In this document: positions 25,450-37,065 of the stretch, in pieces
How positions within the stretch are numbered: the stretch's first letter is position 1
Layout of the letters: every line of letters starts with the position of its first letter
Origin: Erwinia tracheiphila
GTDB taxonomy: Bacteria > Pseudomonadota > Gammaproteobacteria > Enterobacterales > Enterobacteriaceae
DNA length: 64,000 bases
Direction of reading: 5' to 3'
Assembly: GCF_021365465.1 (NCBI RefSeq)
Contig: NZ_CP089932.1
Coordinates: 3,906,001 to 3,970,000 of the forward strand
The notes under the pieces: model-generated
What the model saw: only the letters and a program-made list of their open reading frames with translations
The model's database searches: none
Told to the model about the DNA's origin: nothing
Program-made: the position numbers and the translations under genes

Positions 25450-27024
25450 TTGCAGATGCCACATCCTGCCGTTACCACGCCACCTTTCGGTGGCGTTTCT
25501 GCCCGTTCGCCGGGCCTTTTTGTTCTTATGCTGGCGGCAGTGATAACCGTATTTTCACTGCTGCCGCTGGCGTTTGTCGCCCGGATAACTTTCAGCAGTG
25601 GCTGGGAAACCATCCGCACCTTGCTGCTGCGCCCGCGCGTAGCCGAACTGTTCTTGAACACCACGCTGCTGATCCTGTGTACACTGCCGCTTAATCTGCT
25701 GGCCGGTATTGGCCTCGCCTGGCTTACCGAGCGTACTACGCTACCAGGCAGACGCGCCTGGTCGCTGCTGTGCACCGCGCCACTTGGCGTGCCTGCCTTT
25801 ATCCAGAGCTATGCCTGGATAAGCGCTCTGCCCGCCATATCCGGCCTCGGCGCAGCGGTGTTTCTTTCGCTGCTGGCCTATTTTCCCTTTATTTATCTGC
25901 CGGCGGCGGCAGTCCTTCGCAGGCTGGACCCGGAGCTGGAATACGTGGCCGCGTCGCTGGGACAGCCACCGCTGGCGATCTTTTTCCGGGTCATTTTACC
26001 GCAGATGAAGCTGGCTATTCTGGGCGGCGTATTGCTCACCGTCCTGCACCTGCTGGCGGAATATGGTCTTTTCGCGTTGATTCGTTTTGACTCCTTTACC
26101 ACCGCCATCTTCGACCAGTTTCAGTCCACCTTTAACGGTCCCGCCGCCAATATGCTGGCAGGCGTGCTGGCAATCACCTGTCTGCTGTTCCTGCTGCTGG
26201 ATATCAAAGTTCGTGGCCGGGCGCGCCACACCCGTGTTGGCGGTGGCGTACCGCAACAGCGACAGCCAAAAACCCTCAGCTCAGGCCAGGTGCTGCTGTT
26301 CAGCCTGTTGCCCCTGACGCTGGTGCTGCTTTCCCTCGGCGTGCCGCTGCTGGTACTGCTGCGCTGGCTGTGGGCGGGTGGCCTGACGGTATGGCAGCAG
26401 CCTGCCCTGTGGCAGGCCTTACAGCAAACGGTGTTGCTGGCACTGGCAGGAGCGGCGCTGACTACCGCGTCGGCGTTTCCGCTGGCGTGGCTGTCAGTGC
26501 GTTATCCACAGCGGGTGTTCCGGCTGATGGAAAGCAGCAACTATCTGACCGGCTCGCTTCCGGGGCTGGTGATTGCGCTGGCGCTGGTCACCTTCACCCT
26601 GCAGATTGCGCCACCGCTGTATCAGACCGCGTTCACCCTGCTGCTGGCCTACGTGCTGCTGTATCTGCCGCGTGCGCTGGTCAATCTGCGGGCCGGCATC
26701 GCACAAACGCCAGCAGAGCTGGAAAATGTCGCCGCCAGCATGGGCAAAACGCCAGCGCAGGTTCTGTGGCGGGTGACGCTGCGCCTCGCTGCGCCAGCCG
26801 CCGCATCCGGTGCGGTACTGACCTTTATCGGCATTGCCAGTGAGCTGACCGCCACGCTGCTGCTTTCGCCACTGGGTACGCGAACCCTGGCGACCGGATT
26901 CTGGTCACTGACCAGTGAAATTGATTATGTCGCAGCCTCGCCTTATGCCCTGCTGCTGATCCTTCTTTCGCTGCCATTAACCAGCCTGCTTTATCGTCAG
27001 GCAGATCGTGCGGCAGGAATATAA
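25450..27024 (+). CDS. sfuB: Ferric iron ABC transporter, fused permease
   Basis: A 524-residue inner-membrane permease with two fused BPD-transport halves, as in SfuB/FbpB. About twelve membrane helices are evident. Two cytoplasmic EAA-type loops mark contact with the ATPase: [20 protein letters not shown] (near 158-177) and [20 protein letters not shown] (near 425-444). It starts 21 bases after the binding-protein gene and is followed directly by the ATPase gene. Confidence 0.93.
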   Translation: MQMPHPAVTTPPFGGVSARSPGLFVLMLAAVITVFSLLPLAFVARITFSSGWETIRTLLLRPRVAELFLNTTLLILCTLPLNLLAGIGLAWLTERTTLPGRRAWSLLCTAPLGVPAFIQSYAWISALPAISGLGAAVFLSLLAYFPFIYLPAAAVLRRLDPELEYVAASLGQPPLAIFFRVILPQMKLAILGGVLLTVLHLLAEYGLFALIRFDSFTTAIFDQFQSTFNGPAANMLAGVLAITCLLFLLLDIKVRGRARHTRVGGGVPQQRQPKTLSSGQVLLFSLLPLTLVLLSLGVPLLVLLRWLWAGGLTVWQQPALWQALQQTVLLALAGAALTTASAFPLAWLSVRYPQRVFRLMESSNYLTGSLPGLVIALALVTFTLQIAPPLYQTAFTLLLAYVLLYLPRALVNLRAGIAQTPAELENVAASMGKTPAQVLWRVTLRLAAPAAASGAVLTFIGIASELTATLLLSPLGTRTLATGFWSLTSEIDYVAASPYALLLILLSLPLTSLLYRQADRAAGI

Positions 27025-27025
27025 T

Positions 27026-28069
27026 ATGTTAATCATCACTAAATTAAATAAATCTTGGCAGGGCACCCCGGTGCTGCACGATATTCAGTTAACCGTGGCC
27101 GCTGCCAGCCGCACGGTGATTGTCGGGCCATCCGGTTCCGGTAAGTCCACCTTGTTAAAACTGATTGCCGGTTTTGAAAATCCCGACAGCGGTGACATTG
27201 TGTTTGAGAATCGACCGCTGACGACAGCTAATCTTGTGGTGCCAGCCTACCAGCGCGGCATCGGTTATGTTCCCCAGGACGGCATGCTGTTTCCTCATCT
27301 GACGGTACGCGATAACATTGCCTTTGCGCTAAAAGGCTCACGGCATGAGCAGGATCGCCAGGTAGCCGTCCTGCTCGACAGCGTTTCGCTGGCGCAACGT
27401 TACGCGCAGCGCTGGCCTCACCAGCTATCAGGAGGCCAGCAGCAACGGGTTGCGCTGGCCAGGGCGCTGGCGCTGAAGCCTAAACTGATGCTGCTGGATG
27501 AACCTTTCTCTGCGCTGGACACCGGGTTGCGCGCCGCGACGCGCGACGCGGTGAAACAAATCCTTGGCGAGTCGGGCATCGCCTGCATGATGGTCACGCA
27601 CGATCAGGGTGAAGCCCTCTCCTTTGCACAGCAGCTGGCAGTCATGCAGGATGGCAGACTGGTGCAGATCGGCACGCCCCGTGAACTCTGGCAGCAGCCC
27701 GTTGATCAACAGACTGCCCATATGCTGGGGGACGCCATCATTCTGCCACTTTGTCAGCGTGAAGCACGCTGGTATTGCGTGCTGGGTGAAGTCATGCCGC
27801 TTCACCCACCAGGGAAAACGGCAGCCTGCGTCATGCTGCGCCCGGAGCAGTTGCAGATAGGCACCAGCACGCAGCCGACGGGGATCTTATTGACGGATAT
27901 CGCTTTCGCTGGTGACAGGTCACGCCTGACGGTGTATCTGGAAGCAGAACAACGTTCACTGTCGCTGCAAATCAGTTCATCGCAGCGGCTGACGCCCGGC
28001 AACTGGCTGAAGGTGGAGATCGCACAGGGCGTTCATCTGCTGCCCTCGTCCGGCCTTACAAGCGAGTAA
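27026..28069 (+). CDS. sfuC: Ferric iron ABC transporter, ATPase
   Basis: A 347-residue ABC ATPase that energises iron import. It has Walker A GPSGSGKST (near 34-42), Q-loop in YVPQDG, signature LSGGQQQRVALARAL (near 136-150), Walker B LMLLDEPF, the D-loop SALD, and the H-loop in VTHDQGEA. A C-terminal TOBE-like regulatory region follows. The ATG at 27026 lies two bases after the permease stop with AGGA upstream; a longer in-frame start lies inside the permease gene and is less likely. Confidence 0.93.
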   Translation: MLIITKLNKSWQGTPVLHDIQLTVAAASRTVIVGPSGSGKSTLLKLIAGFENPDSGDIVFENRPLTTANLVVPAYQRGIGYVPQDGMLFPHLTVRDNIAFALKGSRHEQDRQVAVLLDSVSLAQRYAQRWPHQLSGGQQQRVALARALALKPKLMLLDEPFSALDTGLRAATRDAVKQILGESGIACMMVTHDQGEALSFAQQLAVMQDGRLVQIGTPRELWQQPVDQQTAHMLGDAIILPLCQREARWYCVLGEVMPLHPPGKTAACVMLRPEQLQIGTSTQPTGILLTDIAFAGDRSRLTVYLEAEQRSLSLQISSSQRLTPGNWLKVEIAQGVHLLPSSGLTSE

Positions 28070-28536
28070 ATGCCATAATGTCGGGGTGCCGGGCTTTCCG
28101 GCATCATGTTGAAACGCTGAAAGTTGATTAGCCTGCATTCATATTTCTGAAATAACGTTCCATTAACCCTAAAATAATAAAACACCAGTTAACGTGGATC
28201 CCAGAATACAATAAATCAGGCTGAACCAATCGTTGAGTTGAGAATTAACATCACCGTTATTCAGCTATTACCGCTGTAGATGACCGGCATATCTATGGCG
28301 GATTTTATTCAGCAAAAAATAAGGAAGGATTATTTTTGCCCCACAGACTTTGCCTGCTAAAGCCAGCGCTGACTGGATCTGTGATGAATATCGTTGTCTG
28401 CTGACGATGCGGCTCCACAAAATGCCCACCACCACCTTTTATTCCTCGGAAAAACAGGACGCAGTCAGCTATTGCGCCAGCGCAGGGGCATGGATTCATG
28501 CCTGCCAGTATGGCACTGATACGCTATGTTCAAACC
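28070..28536. other. Intergenic region between the iron operon and scrR
   Basis: About 470 bases. A short hairpin (GCCGG/CCGGC near 28091) after the ATPase gene could be a weak terminator without a T-run. A 75-codon frame on the plus strand (28350-28574) runs antisense into the scrR end and has several cysteines but no recognised family; I do not call it a gene. Confidence 0.4.
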
Positions 28537-29544
28537 TTATACAGAACGGTAGCGAAGCGTCGCAGGTAAAATAATCTGATTAACGTCCGGCTCTTCGCCC
28601 TGAATCAACCGGGTTAAAATGGAGAAGCACTCCTGCGCCAGGCGCGGCACGTTTTGCTCAACGGTATCAATATTGAGCGACAAAGAATCATACAGATAAT
28701 GATCGTCAAAGCTGGCGATATGCATTTCGCTGGTCAGTAAATGGTGCTGGCTCATATAGCGTAACACCCCCTCCAGCAGGCCGCAGGCAGCGGTAAACAG
28801 CGCTTTTGGCGGACGACCGAGTCGGGCGCAAAGCCCGGCAAACATCTCATAACCGCTGCTGGGATGGTAGCTACCGTGGATAATCCAGTCGGGATGTGGA
28901 GTGATGCCAGCCCGCGCCAGCCCCTGGATAAAGCCTGCCAGGCGATCGCGCGTCGGTGACAGACGCGGTTGCCCGCCAAGAAAGTAGATTTCATCAGGGT
29001 GTGCGTGAGCCAGCCGCTCAACAAGATCCGCAGTCGGTGGAATGGCATCGGTCACCACCAGCGGAAGCTGCGTATCATTCATATAGCGGTCAAATAACAC
29101 CACCGGTAGCTGCTCGCTGAGTTTCACGTAGTCGCTGTCATTAAGCATACTGGAAGCAATAATCAACCCATCCACCTGCCGTGCCACGAGGTTGTTTACC
29201 ACCACCATTTCCTGTCCGGCGTTCTCGTCAGTGCAGGAAATGAGCAGCTGCAACCCGGCTTCCCGGCACAGCGTTTCCAGCTCGTGAGAAAAAACGGCAA
29301 AACCGTAGTTGGTGATTTCCGGTACTACCAGCCCGAGGGTGTGACTGCGCTCGTCACGAAGTAAACGGGCATGGATGCTGGGCTGATAATGATTTTGCCT
29401 GGCAATAGCCATAACGCGCTCACGCGTTTCCTTTGCCACCCGCAGCTCTTTACCGCGGCCGTTAAGTACCAGGCTGGCAGTGGTTTTTGACACCACGGCC
29501 AGCGCGGCAATATCACTGATGGTAACGCGTTTGGTTTTTCTCAC
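28537..29544 (-). CDS. scrR: Sucrose operon repressor ScrR (LacI family)
   Basis: A 335-residue LacI-family repressor. An N-terminal helix-turn-helix ([24 protein letters not shown]) and hinge are followed by a periplasmic-binding-protein-like sensor domain ([21 protein letters not shown]), which in ScrR binds fructose or fructose phosphate. Its likely operators are the CTAAACCGGTTTAG-type palindromes before scrY and scrK. In typical enteric scr regulons scrR follows scrB directly; here 1.7 kb of foreign DNA lies between them, and scrR starts four bases after a foreign gene. Confidence 0.9.
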   Translation of the reverse strand: MRKTKRVTISDIAALAVVSKTTASLVLNGRGKELRVAKETRERVMAIARQNHYQPSIHARLLRDERSHTLGLVVPEITNYGFAVFSHELETLCREAGLQLLISCTDENAGQEMVVVNNLVARQVDGLIIASSMLNDSDYVKLSEQLPVVLFDRYMNDTQLPLVVTDAIPPTADLVERLAHAHPDEIYFLGGQPRLSPTRDRLAGFIQGLARAGITPHPDWIIHGSYHPSSGYEMFAGLCARLGRPPKALFTAACGLLEGVLRYMSQHHLLTSEMHIASFDDHYLYDSLSLNIDTVEQNVPRLAQECFSILTRLIQGEEPDVNQIILPATLRYRSV

Positions 29545-29547
29545 GAT

Positions 29548-29970
29548 TTAGGGGCTTCGATATATCTGGACAAAAATTTCCTTTGGTGACGTAAAGTAAG
29601 CAATAGAAATAACGTCATTATTCTTATAACTTCGCCAACATTCAGCTTCAACATCACACGTTTTTTGTGGCTCATACCCTTCAGACTTTAGGAAATTAAT
29701 AATTACGCTACTGTCTTTGATACCATAAAAATGGATTGTAAAAACAAATTCATCTCTGCCAGAACCTTTACTGAAATCAAACCGATAGTTATCTGAGACT
29801 CTTGGCATTCTTTTTAGTATGTCAGGCGTGTAATACTCATACTCCCGTTTATCCTGCTCAGTATAATGCGCGCTTGTGGCAAACTCCATCCTCATATACG
29901 GCCAGCCGACAACCAGCACAATACTCGCGATGACAATTACACCAGTCAGGATGACGATAGCTTTCCTCAC
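29548..29970 (-). CDS. Hypothetical envelope protein, possible immunity partner
   Basis: A 140-residue protein with one N-terminal hydrophobic segment (IVILTGVIVIASIVLVVGWPYM, residues 4-25), either a membrane anchor or an uncleaved signal. A soluble domain follows, with two cysteines (CDVEAEC). I recognise no family. Its start overlaps the end of the upstream gene by four bases, a tight coupling often seen in toxin-immunity pairs. It is AT-richer than the flanking scr genes, as expected for acquired DNA. The immunity idea is inference only. Confidence 0.55.
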   Translation of the reverse strand: MRKAIVILTGVIVIASIVLVVGWPYMRMEFATSAHYTEQDKREYEYYTPDILKRMPRVSDNYRFDFSKGSGRDEFVFTIHFYGIKDSSVIINFLKSEGYEPQKTCDVEAECWRSYKNNDVISIAYFTSPKEIFVQIYRSP

Positions 29971-30659
29971 AACCCCATCCTACCGTTGCCAGCACCAGGT
30001 ATTACAAACGTCCCGTCATGCCGTGGCAGAATCACATTCCCGGACAGAAAATCGTTATAGGGGACAGCCGTCCGCATAAAAGGTGGCAGCAATCCTTTGT
30101 GTGGTCTTGCATGAGGATTTTTTTCAGGGTCAGGAAACAACAGCGGCTGGAACGTCTCATTTTTCCAGCTACCTATTTTTCCGTAATGATCCCAGCGTTT
30201 CAGCGCCTCGGTTTTACTAAGCGGACGCAACATGTGGAACGGATTCCGAATCGACACCACTCGGTAGAATCCCACCAGATCCTCTCCACTAAAGCCGCTG
30301 TCAGTCACCAGATTATTAGGAAACGCTCCCTGAAATGCCTCAAACTTTCGAGCCATCGTCATCATCATTGCCAGAGCGATGCTTTTCTGTTCCCAGTGAG
30401 GCCTACCGCGACGTATCCGCCATGTCATCACCTTACCTGACCAAATCAACCTGAAGGGCGACGTCATCCCCTGTGCATACCTGACATCATAAAACTCCTT
30501 CCCTGATGACTCTCCCTCAGCAATTAACCTTGGGAGGTCGCGAATATCCTCCCCCCTTGAATGCCCCAAATCTACCCAACCAGGTACTTCCGTATAAATT
30601 AATCCATCTCTGGATGTCGCTGCATACTTCCCATCAATGATGTCTGATCGCTTACTCAT
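29967..30659 (-). CDS. Hypothetical protein, possible toxin or effector
   Basis: A 230-residue protein from the ATG at 30659 (MSKRSDIIDGKYAAT); a frame opening at 30719 is longer but begins within DNA next to the mob remnant. No signal peptide or membrane helix is visible. The segment EVPGWVDLGHSRGEDIRDL, with a histidine and acidic residues, is the most motif-like part and may hold an active site. A glycine-rich end (PGAGNGRMGL) closes the protein. It is coupled to the small membrane protein downstream. I cannot assign a family; an enzyme acting on the cell envelope is only a guess. Confidence 0.55.
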   Translation of the reverse strand: MSKRSDIIDGKYAATSRDGLIYTEVPGWVDLGHSRGEDIRDLPRLIAEGESSGKEFYDVRYAQGMTSPFRLIWSGKVMTWRIRRGRPHWEQKSIALAMMMTMARKFEAFQGAFPNNLVTDSGFSGEDLVGFYRVVSIRNPFHMLRPLSKTEALKRWDHYGKIGSWKNETFQPLLFPDPEKNPHARPHKGLLPPFMRTAVPYNDFLSGNVILPRHDGTFVIPGAGNGRMGL

Positions 30660-30730
30660 CCTGAATATCCCATTCCTTATTGACTCACTGCGGCCTGATT
30701 TAACCACAGAAAACTGCATCTCCGACAGTT

Positions 30731-31216
30731 TTACCCCAGCGAGGGGCCGTCATAATTTCTCTGTCGCTGTGAGCGTTCCAGACCCGGCGTCATCTGGCGT
30801 TGAACCGCCAGTTCATGCGCCCGCCGCTGATCGATGCTGTTCAACCCGTCGACAAGCGGCGAAGCTGCTCGCTCAAACTCTGCACTTGCCTGCTCAGGCC
30901 TGTGATGCGCTCGCTCAGTTCCGCGCTTTACCGTGCATAAGACCAGACATCGTCCGCCATTGCGCGAAGGCGCTCTCCCACTGCTCCAGACTGTGTAAGT
31001 AGCTCTACTTTAGCTGCTCTGATGCGCTCAGTAACTGTATTTCCAGTTCCTTCATGTGCTATTTCCCCGTCAGTATCATCCAGCCTGAATCCTCGCCGAA
31101 TTTCCCCGCTTTTTGATTCGCACGCACGCCGCGCCGTCTGTTGTCCCCCACACGTCGAACGCTATTCCTCTCTGACAACATCGACTACATCTGCTTCTGT
31201 CAGGTTTTTGTTTTGA
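30731..31216 (-). pseudogene. ColE1-type mobilization remnant (mobA end with nested mobD)
   Basis: Two overlapping decayed frames resemble the end of a ColE1-type mob region. The relaxase (MbeA/MobA) tail appears as EADVVDVVREE, then TERIRAAKVELL, and finally ERSQRQRNYDGPSLG at its stop (30731). Nested in another frame from 31055 to 30841 is an MbeD/MobD-like peptide: MKELEIQLLSASEQLK, a stop, SLEQWESAFAQWRTMSGL, and LSERITGLSRQVQSLSEQ. Nested overlap of these genes is typical of ColE1 plasmids. Several stops and frame changes make it non-functional. It suggests this insert came from a small mobilizable plasmid. Confidence 0.6.
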
Positions 31217-31227
31217 ATAACAGACGC

Positions 31228-32637
31228 TTATTCTACCATGCAACGACGTAACAACCAGTAGCGGGCGTGGACTTCTGTTGCTCCGCTCAGGGTCAGGCAT
31301 GCTGGCTGCATTGGGAAGTAACGGCTACTCATCACCCCTTCGCCCTCGTTGATAAAGATCTCAACGCTGGAATGATCGCACAGGATTTGCAGCTTTCTGG
31401 CTTCACCACACCACCAGCGATACTGCCACTCGTTGGTCTTCAGGCTGCGACGCGCCAGACGCAGCTCATCCTGACTCCACTCCAGTATCAAGGTATCGGC
31501 AAAGTTAAGTGTAACGCCGCCCTTGCCTTCCAGCAGTAACTCCAGCCGTTGTGCGTCCAGCGTCGGCGCATTGTCAGCCAGACCATTAAACCGCTGTTCC
31601 TCTTCACGCAGTGCCTGCAATTCCGCTACTGGCTGCTGATACAAGCGCCCGTTATGGGAAGTCAGCTGCCGTATGCAGGTCATCTGATGAATCCACCCGT
31701 GTTCGATGGTCGGCTGCAGCATCTCTTCACCATCCGGGACGCCCATCCAGCCAACCAGCAGTCGGCGTCCATCATCACTCAGCGTGGTTTGAGGCGCATA
31801 AAATTCAAAACCCGCATCCAGTTCGTTGAACTCGCCGTGCTTATAGTTAATATGGTGGTAATCAAGCGTACCACTTAGCCAGGCGCTGGAATGGACGTTA
31901 AGAAAACGCTTATCTTCCTTTGCAATCCCCTGCGGGCAGCAGATCAAATAGGTGCTCTCGCCAAGAGTAAACATATCCGGGCATTCCCACATGTAGCCCG
32001 CATCGCCAAGCCCGCCCAGGCCGCTGCCTGCAATCTCGCCGAGGTTGTGCCAGTGGTGCAGATCGTCTGACTGTAACAGCAGCACCTTGCCTTTCAGCTG
32101 GTGATCCTGCGCCGCCAGTACCATAAACCAGTGCTCGCCGTGCTTCCAGACTTTGGGGTCACGTACGTGCCCAGTGTAGCCTGCCGGTAACGCAATGACC
32201 GGTCCAAGCTTCTTAAACCTGCCCTTGCGATTCTGTACCGCCAGGCATTGCCAGGCGGTACGGCTGCCGTCGTTAAACTTGACGTTACCGGTATAAATCA
32301 GCGTCAGCACGCCGTTGTTATCCACCGCGCTGCCTGAATAACAGCCGGTACGGTCATATTTTTGTTCAGGCAGCAGGGCAATGGGTTCATGTTGCCAGTG
32401 CAGCAAATCCTCTGAGCTCCAGTGTCCCCAACTTTTATGCAGATGCTGGCAGCCCAGCGCATTCCACTGATAAAACAGGTGGTAGCGACCGTCAAACTGG
32501 ATAAAGCCATTCGGGTCGTTCAGCAACCCGGTGACAGGAGCAAGGTGCCAGCCGGGATAGTGGCGGTCTTTAAGCGCCACTGGCTGTCCCTTCATTACCG
32601 CCTGTAAAAAGGCGCTCAGAAGTGTTGAAGAAGACAT
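31228..32637 (-). CDS. scrB: Sucrose-6-phosphate hydrolase
   Basis: A 469-residue glycoside hydrolase family 32 enzyme that splits sucrose-6-phosphate to glucose-6-phosphate and fructose in the cytoplasm. The nucleophile lies in LLNDPNG (Asp near residue 41), the RDP motif in HVRDPKVW and the acid/base Glu in WECPDMF. It is co-transcribed with scrA, whose stop overlaps its start by one base (TAATG). It is the last intact scr gene before the foreign insert. Confidence 0.95.
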   Translation of the reverse strand: MSSSTLLSAFLQAVMKGQPVALKDRHYPGWHLAPVTGLLNDPNGFIQFDGRYHLFYQWNALGCQHLHKSWGHWSSEDLLHWQHEPIALLPEQKYDRTGCYSGSAVDNNGVLTLIYTGNVKFNDGSRTAWQCLAVQNRKGRFKKLGPVIALPAGYTGHVRDPKVWKHGEHWFMVLAAQDHQLKGKVLLLQSDDLHHWHNLGEIAGSGLGGLGDAGYMWECPDMFTLGESTYLICCPQGIAKEDKRFLNVHSSAWLSGTLDYHHINYKHGEFNELDAGFEFYAPQTTLSDDGRRLLVGWMGVPDGEEMLQPTIEHGWIHQMTCIRQLTSHNGRLYQQPVAELQALREEEQRFNGLADNAPTLDAQRLELLLEGKGGVTLNFADTLILEWSQDELRLARRSLKTNEWQYRWWCGEARKLQILCDHSSVEIFINEGEGVMSSRYFPMQPACLTLSGATEVHARYWLLRRCMVE

Positions 32638-34010
32638 TATTCAGAATCCGTTTTGTATTTAAGCAGGTAAGAAACAACAAAAGCGATGCTGAAGGCGATA
32701 ACCATACCAATCACATAATTAAGCAATGAGCTGGCCTGGACAATCGCCATTCCTGGCAACCCGGTCAGGCCAACTGCCGTCATGTAGACATGCATCGACA
32801 CCACCCAGGCTCCGCCAACCGCGCCACCGATAAGCCCCGCGATAAAGGGCTTCATAAAGCGAAGGTTTATACCGAAAATTGCCGCCTCGGTAATGCCCAG
32901 CAGGCAGGAGAGCGCAGAAGGCAAGGCGATAGATTTGATTTTCACATCCTTACTTTTCAGCCAGACCGCCAGGCAGGCACCGCCCTGGGCAACGTTCGCC
33001 ATGGCCCAGACAGGCAGCAGGAAGTTAACGCCAATGGAAGGATTCCCCAACAGCCCGGCTTCAATAGCGTGAAAACTGTGGTGTACGCCGGTAATAACAA
33101 TCGCTGAATACAGCCCGCCAAACAGTAATCCAGCCAGCCAGCCCGCATGGGCAATCAGCGTGCTGAGGACAAAGGAGATACCGTCACCCAGCGCACGCCC
33201 CGCCGGACCGATAATCAGCAGTGCAACAAAACCAGAAATAATTACCGTCAGGAATGGCGTCAGGATCAGGTCAAGGGCATCCGGGATCATGCGACGCAGC
33301 TGCTTCTCCAGCAGGCTCATAAACCAGACCGCCAGCAGCACCGGGAAGACCGTGCCTTGATAGCCGATCATCGCCACCTGGATACCAAAGAAGTCCATGG
33401 TATGGAAGCCTGCCGCCACGCCCCACGCGTTGGTCAGCGCCGGGTGAGTCAGAATGCCGCCAAGGGTCGCACCGAGGTAGGGGTTACCGCCAAACTCACG
33501 TGCGGCGGTGAAGCCAATCAGGACAGGCAGAATGATAAAGGCCGCCGAGCTGCACATATCCAGCATGATATAAAATGCATTATCGGCATTCACCCAGCCA
33601 TAGGTTTTCACCATGCCAAGCAGTCCCATCAGCAGGCCGGAGGCAACGATAGCCGGGATAATAGGGACGAAAATATTCGACAAAATGCGGGCAATACGCT
33701 GGAACGGGTTCAGCTTACGGGCGGCGATATCCGCCGCTTCCGACTTGCTCGACTCGCTGATTCCGGCCTCTTTAATAAAGGCGGCGTGAACTTTATTCAC
33801 TATGCCAGTGCCGAAAATCACCTGCAGTTGTCCGGCGTTACGGAAACAGCCTTTCACACCTTCAATTTTGCCAATGGCGTCGGTGTCAGCTTTGCTGTCA
33901 TCGGCCAGAACCAGGCGAAGACGCGTGGCGCAGTGCGCCGCGCTGGCAATATTTTCTCCCCCCCCCAGTAACGGCAGCATCGACCGGGAAATTTGTGCAA
34001 AATCCATCAT
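32637..34010 (-). CDS. scrA: Sucrose PTS transporter EIIBC
   Basis: A 457-residue inner-membrane permease that imports and phosphorylates sucrose through the phosphotransferase system. The EIIB domain comes first, with the phosphorylated cysteine in AAHCATRLRL (near residue 27). The EIIC domain follows with eight to ten membrane helices and the GVHHSFHAIE motif. There is no EIIA domain, so, as in other ScrA proteins, the glucose EIIA (Crr) must donate phosphate. An intrinsic terminator sits between scrY and scrA. Confidence 0.95.
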   Translation of the reverse strand: MMDFAQISRSMLPLLGGGENIASAAHCATRLRLVLADDSKADTDAIGKIEGVKGCFRNAGQLQVIFGTGIVNKVHAAFIKEAGISESSKSEAADIAARKLNPFQRIARILSNIFVPIIPAIVASGLLMGLLGMVKTYGWVNADNAFYIMLDMCSSAAFIILPVLIGFTAAREFGGNPYLGATLGGILTHPALTNAWGVAAGFHTMDFFGIQVAMIGYQGTVFPVLLAVWFMSLLEKQLRRMIPDALDLILTPFLTVIISGFVALLIIGPAGRALGDGISFVLSTLIAHAGWLAGLLFGGLYSAIVITGVHHSFHAIEAGLLGNPSIGVNFLLPVWAMANVAQGGACLAVWLKSKDVKIKSIALPSALSCLLGITEAAIFGINLRFMKPFIAGLIGGAVGGAWVVSMHVYMTAVGLTGLPGMAIVQASSLLNYVIGMVIAFSIAFVVSYLLKYKTDSE

Positions 34011-34047
34011 AACCTCTGTCTTATTGTCTTGTCTTACATACCATCAG

Positions 34048-34070
34048 AAAAGGCCCCGTCGGGGCCTTTT
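34048..34070 (-). terminator. Hairpin terminator between scrY and scrA
   Basis: The stem AAAAGGCCCCG / CGGGGCCTTTT lies three bases after the scrY stop. It is a symmetrical strong terminator that would reduce but probably not abolish transcription into scrA. Confidence 0.85.
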
Positions 34071-34072
34071 CA

Positions 34073-35671
<1,599 letters not shown>

Positions 35672-35680
35672 TTATTTTTG

Positions 35681-35694
35681 CTAAACCGGTTTAG
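35681..35694. promoter_or_regulatory. ScrR operator upstream of scrY
   Basis: CTAAACCGGTTTAG is a perfect 14-base palindrome with the central CG of LacI-family operators. A half-site (GTTAAACCGAATAAAC, near 35737) lies further upstream. Confidence 0.8.
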
Positions 35695-35795
35695 GCGAAC
35701 ATCATAATCATGAGTAATTTCTTGCCGCAATGAAATTTGTTAAACCGAATAAACGATTGTGAGATAGCTCGCAAAACGAGGTGGGAGGGGCACGT

Positions 35796-36725
35796 TCAGT
35801 GCTCCAGTTGCTGTTCCAGCTGCTGACGATAAGGCAATGCGGTCATCGCCCCTTTAGCCGTGGTCGCTAATGCACCACAGATTTGTGCGCTGCCCAGCCG
35901 CGCCGCCAGCTGAGGTTCATTTTCCGGCAGACTATGCTGCGCCAGCCCCCACAGTAAACCAGCAACAAAGGCATCACCCGCACCGGTGGTGTCCACGCTG
36001 ACGACCGGTAAGGTTGGATAGTGATAAATCTCGCCGTGGTGCCATGCTTTGACCCCATCCCTCCCCAGCGTGACCATCAGCAAACGAATGCCAAATTTTT
36101 CCGCCAGCTGCGCCATACTGCGATCCATCTCCGTTGAGCCGCTAATAAACGCCAGCTCCTCTTCAGAGAGTTTCACCACATCGGCCAGCTGCAACGCCTG
36201 GTTCAGGCAACGCTGAAGGCTTGCCGTATCGGACCAGAGATCGTGACGGATGTTGGGATCAAAGCTGTTGAAACCGCCTGCCGCCCGTACGCGGGCCATT
36301 GCCGCGAAGGTCGTTTCACGGGAAGGTTCCGCTGCCAGCGCTATCGAACAGCAGTGCAGCCATTCGCCCTGTTTAAACGGCGGCAAATCCGCCTGTTCAA
36401 TAAACAGATCGGCCCCCGGACGGACCATAAAGGTAAATGAGCGCTCACCTTCTTCATCAAGAGAGACGACCACCGTTGAGGTACGGTGTGCCGCATCGGG
36501 CAGCATAAAAGTGGTATCTACCTGCTCATCTGCCAGCGTCTGTCGCATAAAGTGGCCAAAAGGATCGTCGCCTACCCGGCCAATAAAACCACTGTTGCCC
36601 TGCAATCTGGCGATGCCCACCGCCACATTGGCTGGCGCGCCTCCCGGACATTGTAACAAACGTCCCTGACCTTCTGGCAACAGATCCACTACGGCATCAC
36701 CCAGGCACCATACCCGCACTGACAT
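35796..36725 (-). CDS. scrK: Fructokinase
   Basis: A 309-residue PfkB/ribokinase-family kinase that phosphorylates the fructose released by ScrB. Motifs: GDAVVDLLPEG at the start, the first PfkB signature around GGAPANVAVGIARL, and the second DTTGAGDAFVAGLL (near 250-263), which holds the catalytic Asp. The start at 36725 gives the ScrK N-terminus MSVRVWCLGDAVV behind a GAGGGGG site. It is transcribed from its own promoter with a ScrR operator 30 bases upstream. Confidence 0.94.
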   Translation of the reverse strand: MSVRVWCLGDAVVDLLPEGQGRLLQCPGGAPANVAVGIARLQGNSGFIGRVGDDPFGHFMRQTLADEQVDTTFMLPDAAHRTSTVVVSLDEEGERSFTFMVRPGADLFIEQADLPPFKQGEWLHCCSIALAAEPSRETTFAAMARVRAAGGFNSFDPNIRHDLWSDTASLQRCLNQALQLADVVKLSEEELAFISGSTEMDRSMAQLAEKFGIRLLMVTLGRDGVKAWHHGEIYHYPTLPVVSVDTTGAGDAFVAGLLWGLAQHSLPENEPQLAARLGSAQICGALATTAKGAMTALPYRQQLEQQLEH

Positions 36726-36754
36726 GACATCATCCCCCTCAGTAATCATTATTA

Positions 36755-36770
36755 GCTAAAACGGTTTAGC
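36755..36770. promoter_or_regulatory. ScrR operator upstream of scrK
   Basis: GCTAAAACGGTTTAGC is an almost perfect palindrome related to the scrY operator, positioned for repression of scrK. Confidence 0.75.
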
Positions 36771-37065
36771 TTTTAAGATTCTCGATTATGCCTGTATTCA
36801 GCGTTGTCGGAAAGATGTGATACGCGAAAAAAACGGGAACTGTGCGTGATTACGTAAAAATAATTTTCCTCCCTGAACGCATCCTGCGGCCAGTTAATAG
36901 TGTGACCGGGATCAATTCCGCTCATTTTACGCGCCGTGGTGAGCTAAAGAAATCATCCCCCTGACCGATAATTAATCGATATAACCAATAAAAATCCATT
37001 CAAATCCATACTTTAATCTTTAATAAATTGTTATTTAAGAATTTTACACTAATAAGGGGAGTCGA
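36771..37065. other. Intergenic region between scrK and the cyclase gene
   Basis: About 295 AT-rich bases separate divergent genes. The right end contains the AAGGGGA ribosome-binding site of the cyclase. No other element is evident. Confidence 0.45.

Noticed and set aside
28350..28574. 75-codon plus-strand frame overlapping the end of scrR
   Set aside because: Runs antisense into scrR, lacks a ribosome-binding site and matches no family I know.
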